Positions 1-12,290 of a DNA stretch of 64,000 nt are shown in pieces. Each line of letters starts with the position of its first letter. The stretch's first letter is position 1. Source of the DNA: Otis tarda (lineage: Eukaryota > Chordata > Aves > Otidiformes > Otididae); assembly GCA_026413225.1 (NCBI GenBank), contig CM048557.1, forward strand, positions 2,728,001 through 2,792,000. The letters are read 5' to 3'. The notes beneath the pieces were generated by a model, which had not been told where the DNA came from, searched no databases, and was given only the letters and a program-made list of their open reading frames with translations. The position numbers and the translations under genes are program-made.

Positions 1-418
1 TGCCCTAGCAAGCTCAGAAACTGCTTTAGCAAACAAGAAAGCCACAGTGAAACTGTAGGATAAGCACTGCTAAGGTATACAAGAAACAAAGAAAGTAATC
101 TGCTTTAAGTGTTTTTAAGACATTTTTGTAGAGTGAACAATGGTAATGGAAACTTGTAAAAAATATCGCAGAATAACAAGAAAGCTTATACTTTTAAAAT
201 TTTTCTATAACAAAAAAAAATTCCTTATTTTCTGTTCCAGCTCCTCTGAAAATAACCTTGCAAAGGGATCATCTTTGGGTCTTGGCCTCTCATGGCAATT
301 AGAGGGTTTCAGCGGAGTTTAGAACCTTGATAAGATTTAACGATAAATTAAAGAGCTAAAACCTGAAAAGTTTGCTTTCCAAACACTGAGAATAGATGGA
401 CAAGTGAGGATGGGTATC
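1..418. other. A/T-rich intergenic sequence at the window edge
   Basis: No exon-like structure or clear repeat was recognised. Short ORFs here have no coding signature. Confidence 0.6.
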
Positions 419-1565
419 TGTTGTAGTTTAGCTCCAACTGGGACCTGACTACAAGTCTCTCTTTCACTCCCCTCACCCTCTGAGAGAATAGGGAGAGATA
501 ATGTAAGAAAAAAAGGCTCAAAGTTCAAGATAAGAACAAGGAGACACCCTGAGAGGTACTGTTATGGGCAAAACAGACTTGACTTGGTGAAAACTACTCA
601 TTTATTAATAAAAGCAAAGCAGGATAATGAGAAAGAGAACAAGATAACCTCTCCCCAACCCTCCATCTTCCTGGGCTTAACATCATCTCTACCACCTTCC
701 TCCCCCAAAGTGGCACAGGGGGGAAGAGGAAATGGGGGTTGCAGTCAGTTCATCACGCGTTGCTTTACGCCGCTGCTTCATGGTTGGGGGAAGAACTCCT
801 CACATTCCTCCCCTTCTCCGTTGTGGGGTCCCACCCCTACGCCACAGTCCTTCGTGGAACTGCTCTGGAGTGGGTCATCTCTTCCACGGGGTGCAGTCCC
901 TCCAGAACAGCTGCCCCAGCGGGCCCTCCACAGGCCACGGCCTCCTTCAGGCATCCACCTGCCCTGACATGGGGTCCTCCACAGACTGCAGGTGAATCTC
1001 TGCTCCTCCGTGGACCTCCATGGGCTGCAGGGGTACAGCCTGCCTCACCATGGTCTTCACCACAGGCTGCAGGGGAATCTTGGCCAGGAGCCGCATTACT
1101 CCTCCCCCTCATTCTTCACTGACCTTGACGTCTGCAGCCGTTCCTCTCACAAGAAATTCTTCACAACAGGCAGGCAGACGCCTCTCAGGTTCCCTTCACA
1201 TCTCATCTGCTCTCCAGTTCTTGCAGCTGGGCCGGGCCAAGTCGAGTCGGGCCCAGATGGCCACCCGGCGGGAGGCCAGAGGGTGAAGGCCACAAGGCCC
1301 ACAAGGCTCGCATCTCCTCCTCTCTGGCCACATCAATGTCTTCACATCTTCTTCCCCTTTTTTTTTTTCCCTTCTTAAATATGTTATTGCAGAGGTGTTA
1401 TCAGGGAACATTCTGCTACCAATTGACTAGGCCCTGGCCAACAGCGGATCCGCCCTAGGCCTGGCCAAGTCCACTGAACAAAGGGGGAACTACTTCTAGA
1501 AGCTTCTTAAAGAAGCTGCCACCATAGCCCCCCCTCACTAAATAAAACTAGAACAGAATCAAAGC
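419..1565 (-). mobile_element. Old solo LTR of an avian endogenous retrovirus
   Basis: It aligns along its length with the LTR at 53,819-54,942. Shared landmarks are the AAACAGACTTGACTTGG block, the GGGGGTTGCAGTCAGTTCATCAC block, repeated CTCCA..GGGCTGCAGG units and the CTTCTTAAATA segment. Read on the minus strand it has a TATA-like ATTTAAGAAG (about 1372-1381) and an AATAAA signal (601-606), so the element lies in reverse orientation. It is much more diverged than the other copy, no internal retroviral genes flank it, and target-site duplications are not recognisable. Ends are approximate. ORFs inside it are incidental. Confidence 0.8.
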
Positions 1566-2518
1566 AGATTAGAACAAACAAATGTTTTCATGGGCACCAC
1601 AGAACAAAATTATTCCAATTTGAAATGTAAATAGTCTGGCAAAAGGCTTATAAACAACTAAACAGCTCTTCATATAATCACATTTACAGTATGGTCAAAA
1701 ATTATGACAAAGGGGGACTTACTCCAAACTGTGAGCAAAGTGGAAACTCCAAGTCTCACTATGGTCTGAAGCACTCATGAAAGGATCAGCTGTGACTTCC
1801 CATCCCTAAGAAAAATACCTATGTTCGCTTTAAAAGAAAACAATCTTTGTCTTATCTTTGTCAGGACTTTTGCTAGCATAGGCTATGATGGAAATAAAGA
1901 GAAGTATCATCTCTTTCATCTCCTTGAGAATTATATTTTTAGAAAATGCTTACTTTTTTTTGCCATATATAGAGGCCAAGGATTTTTTTCAGGCAAATAG
2001 CAAAGCTACTGAGGGTGAAAATTTATATTTATATCTATAGATTCACAAGCTACTCACAAGTGCTACTGCAGTCAGATGCAGGACCAAACAAGACTAATAG
2101 TTTTAGAACCAGTTCACACTCATCTAATGAAACATTAGAAAATATTAGAATATTTTGATCAAACATTAGCGTATTCTGATTTCCTGCATAGTAAGTTTAG
2201 ACTTAATTAATTTCCAAGACCTATTTAAATTCTAAAGAGATGCAATTTTCCCACTCTGGATACAGAAGAATTGGTTTGACCATACTCTATTACAATTTGT
2301 CTTTATCATGCTGATGTACAGGATTCCAGAATGATTGAATATCTACCAGTTACCTTCCTTTTCTGTTTTATCTAGGCAATAACTGACTGGAAAATTCCGA
2401 GTACCCTGCACTCCTGTTCTGACAGATATACTCACAAGAAGTTTGAACCAGATCACTCAAATCTGAATAAAAATATGGTCACAGAAAAGTGGGGGAACAT
2501 TTTCATTTCTCTGTAAGT

Positions 2519-2554
2519 GCAGTATTAGGAGAAAAGCGCAGTATTAGGAGAAAA
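2519..2554 (+). repeat. Two-copy tandem repeat, 19-bp period
   Basis: GCAGTATTAGGAGAAAA occurs at 2519-2535 and again at 2538-2554, separated by GC. The copies are identical, so the duplication is recent. Confidence 0.9.
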
Positions 2555-5500
2555 CTCTGTGATGAAGGGAGTAGTAGCCACCAACTTTAAGAAATGTAAA
2601 CGTTAGTTAAAAAACACTCAAACATTTATTGGGAGCAAGCTAATGCATCCATAGTTTTAAGAACTTTGAACTTGGCAGAGAGAAAATGCTGAGAAAATCC
2701 AAGACATGCCATTTCTTGGCATCCAATTCAGCAGAACTAGCTGTTAAAATCACAGGTGGATCTGAAACAGGCTGTTAAAAAGTCATGTCAGCAAACTCTC
2801 TTATTTGCCTTTTGAGATCTTCTGTGCTGCCTTTTGAGATCATCTCTCTTTTGCTTGGTGGCACTTGTGGCACCCTGCCACAACCTAGTCAGTCAGGTTC
2901 AGATCCACAAATCCCACTCCCAGGGTTCACATCAGAACTGGCTGTCAGATTGGAAGCATGGTCTTGACATTTGCTACATATTATTATTGTACCACACGTA
3001 AGAAATCATCATTGCCGCCTAAAACACCAGAGACATGCACACATCTGACAATCCAACATCTGTAGCAGTTACATTCTTGACCAGTCTGGTCAAGCACAAT
3101 TATCGTGCTAGAGTCTAATTCCATTTTTCAGTAATTGTTCATAACTGTACTTGGATTTTGCTTCTGCTCAGAAGTGTTTAGATACATTGTATCATAGTAC
3201 ATTTGTCATCTCTCATACGTTGTATCTGAATATAACCAGAGTGCCCATGGACCCCACTGGGATTAACATTCATTAACATTGATAATACACTTTGAGGATA
3301 AAGAATGTTGTGTCACTACGATTGCTTACCTTTTAAATTAATAGATAGCATATGATATGGGCTTTCTGATCCATTTCTCCCATTAACATACTCCTTTCTC
3401 CTATGGTTGTACTATTTAAGCAACTAGTTATTTTACAGTGTTACTAGTTATTTTACCACAGAAGCAGTTTATGCCTCTACTGATTTGGCAACTCAACAAT
3501 TTTAATATCTCCAGCTAAAATGAAAACCTCCAAAAAGAAATTAGGAAGATTCTAGTGCTTTTGCTCTATGCATTGATGTAATAACTCTATATAGATGATG
3601 ACAGAGAGTCTCATTCTCTTTCCCTGGTAGAGCTTTGTTCCACTGTTTAGCACAGTCAGTTTCTGCAATTCCAGTCAATGCTTCTATCACTGTACAAAAT
3701 CTTTTCAGGACAGCAGGTTTTCTCTTCCTATTAGAGACTTCTCTCTTGCTTTCTTTTATCACTCTCACTCACCCCTCTGCCCTCAGCAACCCAGTACCTG
3801 TTCTGTGCAGGGAAGACCCAGAAATCTCTCCTTGATTCAGAGCTCATCATCGCAAGAGACGATAACAAATCACAGCTATGTAAGTCTGTTCTTTATAAAA
3901 ATCCTCAAACCTGCTACGGCTTTGATCTTATATAAAGAAAGCCTCTCAGAAAAACACTGCTCCTTCCAGCTGCTTTCTCCTATTAAGGGTCTGTAATATC
4001 TCTTATCCACTCCTAGAAGGTGCAACTCTCTGTACTTAATTTATTGGAAAGAATCCAGGCTTTGACCAGAGATGAGATCTGAAACACAGAAAGGGGTTAC
4101 TGTCAGTCTTTCGTTAGAAAGAAATACAAAATTTTGAGATGTGAAATTCCTAGTCTGATTTTGATGTTTCTACAGCTATGTTCTTTGGCAAGTAAGCATG
4201 CTTCTTAACTTCATTTTTTCTATCTTTAAAAACAAACAACAGTACACATACTAATAACTAATGCTCACCTGTGATTATTTAATGATAGGACAGGTCTGAA
4301 CCTGCATTGTTTGCTTTAAATCCACTGCCCTCATAATCTACTGCAAATTTCATACAAAAGGGAATGGAAAAAAAGACCCTCCAGGTTTTTTAATAGAAAC
4401 TCATCTTTACAAAAAATGTGACATAGTCATAACAGTGGCAAAAGACTCAAACACTTTTTGAATGAATGAAAATTAACTTTAAAAGTTTTTATTGTAATGT
4501 TAAAAATATTTTCATTTATATACAGTCTAATTTGTTAATTTTATGCCTCTTACAGGAAAAAAAAAAGACATAATCACTCTGCCTTTGGAGGTTAACAGAA
4601 CCCTTGTGACTACTTGTAACCATGGAAATATAAAGAGCTAGTCAGAGTCCAACATCAAACTAACAGAGGTGCTGAGAGACAGAAAACAGATATATGATGA
4701 ATTTGCTACACATGAAAGCTAACTGAATCTGTAGCAACTGCATTAACCACACAGAAAGCAAAGTCCACAAAGCCTTTTGAATGCTTAAAAGCATATAGCA
4801 TTTACTATGGCATCTCACTGAAAATAAAGGGAAATGCCTTTAAAGGTTTGTTTTTAAAGCACCGAGTGCATCTGAATTAGATTAAAAGCAGAGCCAAAAT
4901 GAGGTAAAAATAGTTACTACATGAATAGGAACACCAACCATATGCATGAGAAGACTAAAAAAGGCGCTGTTGAAGAAGGGTTTTCTTAGACTAAGACTGT
5001 AGTTATGGAGATCATGCAACTGATGGCCAGTGACATCTGAGTTAGTCTATACCAAGCATCACCAAGAATGTTTTCTCATCATCTGGGGAAAGACCCAAAT
5101 TTAACAGACACAGAAATACTCAAGACAAGCAATCACTCAGCTGATGATTTATTGACCAAACCATCTGCCCTATAATACTAAGGCATGTGCATATTTAACT
5201 GCCTTCTCTGTGACCCACATAACAACCACAATTACAATCCTTAAATACAGTCATCCTCAAAAAGAGAGCCCTTTGAAAAAAAAAAGCAAAACACATTTCC
5301 TTGCTGTAATAAGCAAGCTATGACCAACAGCAGTAGAAACATCTTTTCAGCAATACATCTACTTGGAAAATAAAATCACAAATATACATAGCAAAAAATT
5401 ACAACATATGTGCACATTACTTACATTACACAGGTGTGCAGTGACTCAAAAGAACCAAAATGTGTCAGCACGATCAAACAGATACTCGCTCACTCCTACA

Positions 5501-7354
5501 GCATTAGCATCATTAGACAAACTGATTGGACCTCCCTCTTTGCCTTTCTTCTTTTCTTTACCGTAGTGATAGCTTCAGAATCAGAACTCTCTTCCAGTTC
5601 CTCTCTTGGCTTCAGGAAGGCCAAGCTCACCTCCAAGCCAGCAGTATTTCTGAAGCATAGTAATTTATATGCCCAGACAATCCAAATGACTATATCACAC
5701 TTCTTAAAATGAGCTCAGCACAGACTTCCATATAAGCTTTAAAATCACACAAAGAAGGCATACGGATCCACAAGGCTTAACATCCTTAAGGAAAACCTGG
5801 TTTGCCCTTTCTTTTCTCTAGGTCTATAGGACTCTATATAACAGTTGTTATCTTTACTTTCTCAGGGACAGGAAAAGAATGATAGATTAATTCTGCAGAC
5901 TTTTATGGTAAACATCATTTTCTTATCTTCTTTGTTCCACTGTCTGTTTGTTTTCTAGGGAAGCAAAGCATATTAGGTCATAAATATATTGCAGATTTCA
6001 CTCAGCATGACTGTGCTGACCAGGGTTGTAAATAGTTGAGGTATCATTCTAATACAATTCGACTGGTAGTTATACTTTAAAAAAAAAAACAAACAAAACC
6101 CTCAGACAAGATGCTGGGAATCCCAGACACTGCATTATAACTCAACACATGATTAGGACTAATTGTATGCCAAAAATAAAGAGATCTTCTGGGCCTATGT
6201 TAGCTGAACTAATGAAATACACTTTCACTGTTTCTCACATGTATGATATGCTGTTTCACCATACTGCCATCTGTTTTCCCATTTGCCACAATTTTTTTTC
6301 AAGTCTTCATAAAATTTTAAATTTAGGATCAGGTTAATGCCATGAAAAACAAAGATACTGTCTGGATAGTTTTCTTGCAATTTCTTTGTCAACTTATTTG
6401 AATCTTTGGTTTCAGAGCTACCTTGTATACCTTTGTAGATATGTTCAGTTAAAGGTACATTAATTATATGAATTATTTTAAATGTCATTATTATGCTTAT
6501 GGAAATCTTCAAACCCTATATTTAAACTGTAACATTTTAACCAGGATAAAATTTGAAGAAATCCCATTGTTTCATTCTTGAAATTAATTCTACACATAAA
6601 ATACTATGCTTTATGGACTTTCAATAAAACAGCAGTTTCCAAGTGCCTAAATATTTTTTTAAATTGGAACGAGTTCTAATGCTGCTTAAACACTTTCAAA
6701 AATATTACCCCTCCATCTATTTTGCTGGTTCAGTATCTGGCATACTAGAACTGACTGCTAATGAGAATTACTACTGCACTATACTAATTACTGCAATATC
6801 AGTAATATATTAGAAATATTACACAAATATATGGTTTATTACAAAATTCAGATAGATTCCATAAGGTTACATGAGATGTAATTTATAGCAGAATGCATTT
6901 CTAATGTTCCAAGAGATTCTTGGCGACACTTCATATTTCCATTTTGTGTGTGATGAATAATTTTTTCTGAGCTGTATTTGGGAACTCACTAATTCAACAT
7001 TCATGAGAAATACTGAATGCAATAGGGAGAAATGTTTGAACAGAGGCCAAGTAATAGAAGTCTGGTTTTTTTCATTAGTGACAAAAACTTCACATTGGCA
7101 AATTAATATAATTACTGATTATTCTAAATTATTATTTGTGACATTTCAGCCTTTTATCCTCGGAACCTCAAGCTAGTGCCTAATATCAGAAACAAAAAGA
7201 CAACATGAAAAATTAATTAGGTGTATCACAACACAACACTGGCAAAAAAAAAAGTACTACAATGATTTGTATTTTTATCTTGTATTTCAGCGGAGAATCT
7301 TCAGAGACTTTAAAAATATTTAAAAGAATGCTTTGAAGCAACACCCAAAGTAAA

Positions 7355-7460
7355 GTAATATTATCCCCATTTCACTACAAATAAACAAAAGGTCAGAGAC
7401 TCAAATTCAGAAATGTTTAATAATTCACTTTGCAAATAAAGGACTTGGTCCTAAGTAACT
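7355..7460 (-). mobile_element. Ancient MIR-like SINE relic
   Basis: TATTATCCCCATTTCACTAC, then AAGGTCAGAGACTC and a CAAATAAAGGACTTGGTCC tail, resemble the reverse complement of the MIR core (ATTATCCCCATTTTACAGATGAGG and so on). Diverged; boundaries approximate. Confidence 0.55.
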
Positions 7461-10400
7461 TCAAGAGTCCATGAATTTCTTATATTTTTCTTCTGTGTCC
7501 TAGGCACGACATCACCCTATAACTTTTAGCATGGGTAGTGAATATTTCTTTACTAAATAGGTATGTACTACCAAAATACAAAAGGACCCTAACCATGCAT
7601 TGCCAAGCTAGGAACACTGGCAATCTTTCAGGCCTTTTTGTGGACTGCATTTCATTACTCACTAATAACTTGATCTGCATACTTACAGATACTGTCTTTG
7701 GCTTGAATAACAGCTTTGCACCCAGTTCCCAATACAACACATAAAAACCTGAAAGAAACACACAAGAACATTTCCTTCTTTCACCAAACGCCTGATCCAA
7801 AGATCACTTTGGGGAGTCTTTCAATTGACTTAATGAGGTGTAGATCACATTTCTAAGAAGTACACATTCAACTCATGATTTCAACAAAGCATATGCTGTA
7901 ATGAATATATTTATTCACCTTTACTAATACTTTCATGCTTGAATTTATAAATACAGTATGTCTTCTATATTTTTTCATAGATTTTGAAATCATGTAACCA
8001 ATAGCTGATATTAAACCATAAACAATACATTAAAGAACAGTCACTAAAATCTGGAATAAAAGCAGCCTGATGAAACTGTACTTTTAGTGGTTATATTATA
8101 TCTAAGTAAAGTTATACTAGGGATTATTTATGACAGGCTTAGCATTTTCCAAGACAAAATTAAAAGAATTATGTAGGGAAAACTGTACACTACTTTATGC
8201 CCTCAACATAATTAAGTATGAGACAACATAAGGATTATGGAAACAAACCTAAGGAAATCTGAAACAATTGGAGTTTGAATTAATTAAAAGATCAAGTCTA
8301 AAGTAACAGTGGAAAATCACATACCTAAAAGGATGATTACTCTCCAAAAAGGCCAGAGAAGACTTCTAGGACATACATAATTTCTTTTCACAGAAGGAAA
8401 AGAGTTCTAGGTATCATACCAACTTTGACGTGTTGGCAGGCTCAGCTTGGCTCAGCTCTCTGACCCAGACAGCCTGCAGCATGTGAAGAACCACTGAACA
8501 GGATTTTATTTTGTTGAGTGTTGCAAGTTTGCCTGTCATTAAGTTTTTAAGACTCTCCTGTAATCTCATTCATTGCTTCTCAATCTCTGGTCCATACGTT
8601 GATCCCTAGGACACCTGAAGATGACACAAACCTTTTAAATAAATACAGACAACTTCCCACAGGTCCAAGCAAGTAAAGATATGGCAGGTGAAATAAACAT
8701 AGCAAATGAATATGTGTGAAAATCGCTAAAGTAATACTAGAAAAGAAGTGTAACTGACCACTGGCATTTTTTATTAAAAAAATGGCAGGTTTTATTTTGT
8801 TTATTAAAACATGCTGATTAACACATCCTTGAGGACTCTCTAGCCCTCAGAGCAAGCCATAACCACCTGCTTAGACTGTACCACCTGCACTGCTCTGGGC
8901 CCAGGAGGCAGCCTCCTGGCCCCTTATTTATCTGGCAACAATGAACACTTTAGTTATGCTCCTTCCACTCACTCTAACTGACTTTGTGTTCAAGCTACGC
9001 TATCACATTTCCAAGAAATTTCAACAGGACTAACTTAAGAACAGTATGAATATTATCTAGACTAGTCCTCCTATTCCCTTCTTTGCTTGTCTCCAAACAT
9101 ATGTTCATGGATGAGTGGATAGGTCTATGCTGTGTCTAAGATGAACAGTATAACAGGTCACTTCCATGCTCTTTCTGATCCCACGGTGTTGAAAAATATG
9201 TTTGCTCTTCACTCTGTCTGAGAACAAGTGTTTTTTTCAGAAGTTAAAAGAAAAAAATAATTGCTTGCAAAGAATAGAAAAATAATTTATATTAGTAGAA
9301 ATCATTTTATAAAGGCCCTAATTCTCAGGTATGTGGCCACAAATGGAAATCTAAACATCAGATGGATATAAAAGAAGTGCAATATACTATAATAGTTAAA
9401 ATTTATGCCACTCCCAGTGACATGCACATAATTAATAATCAGATTTCTGAAGTCATTGAAGTGGGTGTGGAGAGGGTGGGACCTGTATGAGATGTGGTAG
9501 CTTTGCTTCATGTACAAATCTACTGCAATGCAATAAGGTCAAGGCTCATGGCAAACTTCATTTCATGTGACTTGCAGACTCAGAAGCTCATACTACACAC
9601 AACAAAATCAGGCTGGAACTCTGGGCTCTCTCTTGAAGATCAATCAGTCCAGATCGTTCTGGGGCTGCAGTTGTTTGGGCAACTGCAGGAGAAACGAGTG
9701 GTCAATGCAAGTTCAGCATGAAAGAGGAGCTGAATGACTGTGTGAACGCACTATGAGTTATATGATGCAGAACCTTCTGGCTACCACTAATGGTGAAGAA
9801 GTGGAGATTAAAGTCCCCTTGTTTTCCTTCATTAAATCCCTCCCATTAAAACTCAAGTGATTGTAGCAACAGTCCTGGTGAGAATCCAGTTAATATGACA
9901 CTGGTGTTTAAGATTTCAACAACCAAGGTCATCTAAATATACAAACCACAATGGATGCCAGTTCACTCATGTGTGAAACAAATTGTGCAAAGAAAAGCAG
10001 CTTTCCACCTTTCCTGGCCAAGTTTTGCCATTAAGAAAAGAGTCAAATTACCCTTACAGCACATGCAGTCATTAGCATGACATTCTGGTACCTCCAGCTT
10101 TGGTTCCCACTCTTCTTACACACTAGTGCATAGTTCCTGAGGCAAGTCAGGTGACTACATCAGTGCTCAAGGGCTGGTGGGGCCCAGGGACGGTCTACAA
10201 AGATGGAAGAAGACAGGGAAAAGCACTGCAAGCTGGCTGGACAGGTAGCTCCACTTCATATTGTGTACAACAGCCCAATGCCTGCCATACCTCAACAGTG
10301 CCTCTATTTTGTCCTTTCTTCTCATCAACCTTTTTCCCAAGCATCTTCAGGTGCAGGTGTCTTTAACTTCTGTCATGACTATTTTGTCATTTGTTTGGAG

Positions 10401-10749
10401 CTGACTGGGATTTAAAATCCACAAAGATAGAAAATACTTTCCTTTTTGCATGAATGGATAGATGAAATCCTAGGACTTTATACAACAGGCAAACTACTTG
10501 ATAATTGCTACACTCTGGAATTAGGTTGCAACTTGGCATCCATCTCATATCTGTGCAATGTAAATATTTCCAAATCAATCTAAATCATGTATGTAACTTG
10601 TCTTTGTATATAATTAATTAACGCATACTGTCTTTTCCGTTATTTGTACTAGTCGTTGGAGTTTATCCCCAACATACGTTTCTATGGATTTCTTTTTGTT
10701 GCCTTTTTCAGTCACTGAAATGGCACATCCATTTTACGGCATATGCTGT

Positions 10750-10771
10750 GTATATATATATATAGATAGAT
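10750..10771. repeat. Short (TA)n/(GATA)n microsatellite
   Basis: TATATATATATATA runs into AGATAGATC. Simple repeat only. Confidence 0.7.
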
Positions 10772-12119
10772 CATATCACAGTAAAACATTACCATGGACT
10801 AACTTCAATGCTGTTGATACACTGACCTTTTTTTTTAACATGAAATGGACAGAAAAAGTAAATGGAAAAGACAATGCACTGAGATGGAATATGAGTGACT
10901 GAGCAGAACTATAAGAATAGATTTTATAGGATTATGTTAAGTATCCTTTAGATTGTAAAGATGTCAGCTAACGTAAAACTCTAATGTACCAGCTGCTGTC
11001 CAAATAGATCACAAAATGAAAGTCTCCATGCTGAGCAGGGCTTAAAATAGAGCAGCTGATGAGTAAGATGGTATCTATTATATAAACTTCACATTTCATG
11101 CATTAAGACTTTGCAATGTCAAATATTCCTGGGGTTGCTATTTTCCACAAAAAAAAATCTGCAGCAGAACAAAAGCACCAAATTGTTTGACTTCTCAGGC
11201 TTTAAAATGCAGTTGTTATTTTCATGCCACCCTCAGAAACTCCCTTCTAGTCTGCTTTGTGATTCATGTGTTTGGCTGAATAACTTTCCTGGAACTCAGA
11301 ACAAGAGGGAAATCTTCTCTAAGTACTTCCTGTCTTTCTACATCTACTAATAAGAAGATGGAGTCCTCCCACCTTTCCCATTTATAACACGCCAGGCACA
11401 CCTACTGGTTGATGTACCCATAAGCCTCAGAAATAGTCTGCATTTGCTCTGTTTTTAAAACTGCATGCATTTTCTCTGGCAACAGAAATGTTGTTTCTCT
11501 AACATTAATATGTATAAAAGCAATATTAATAGGCTACTTAATTGTCTGTAGACAATGGATAAATCATAGCTCACTGTGAACATAAAAGACGCATTGCTCT
11601 TTCTCTTTAAAAGATGGTTCCTGTCTAAAGCTAATCACAACTTTGAAAGCACCTTACCTGAAAACTATGTCAGGAGTATAGAAACATGTAATGTTGAGGG
11701 GAAGTACAGTCTATGTCATGTGCTCCAAATGCCTAGTGGAATCAGTAAGACATCAATGCCAAATTTTGACTGTGTGAGAATTAAGTAACAATTTCAGAAT
11801 AAGGTCTACTATCTTTACAAGATGAAATTGGAAAAAAAAAAAAAATCACTGTCCCGCTGTCATATTGCAGCCTGTCAATCTGGAAACCCTGAAGGAATGG
11901 ATTCAAATTCCAACATCCTTTAATAAAACCATGGATTGTTAAGCTTTTATCAGTTATCGGTACTAACTGAAAATAGAATCAAGCCCCTAGTTTTTAAATA
12001 TTTCATAGCTTCTTTCAGAATATGTGTCCTAAGCATCACGTTTTTCTTGGATCTGGAAAACAGCAAAAATGTTTTGTGTAACTGATGTGAAAAAATAACC
12101 AGAGGTGCTGAGTGGCTCA

Positions 12120-12290
12120 CCAAACTCTCTAGAAGGCTGCCAGCAAGGTACTCCAGTTCTAATTGCGGCTTTGTGTCTGACATGGACGTGGGTGTAACGC
12201 TAGCCAACTCATTTAATCTCTAGGCCTGTTTTTCCAATCTGTGAAAGGGAGGATATTATACTTATTTAATTAATACAGTCTGTGGCTGTT
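12120..12290 (+). mobile_element. Ancient MIR-like SINE relic
   Basis: The run CCAGTTCTAATTGCGGCTTTGTG, then CCAACTCATTTAATCTCTAGG, CCTGTTTTTCCAATCTGTGAAA and GGGAGGATATTATACTTA follows the MIR order: tRNA-like end, core, then 'CATCTGTAAAATGGGGATAATA'. MIR copies are rare in birds and date to early amniotes. Confidence 0.65.

Noticed and set aside
739..1122. 127-aa ORFs at 0.6-1.4 kb
   Set aside because: They lie inside the old LTR, and the same region of the second LTR is open in different frames, as expected from its GC-rich internal repeats.
4280..4345. Possible third MIR relic
   Set aside because: Only a short resemblance (CAGGTCTGAACCTGCATTG), too weak to call.
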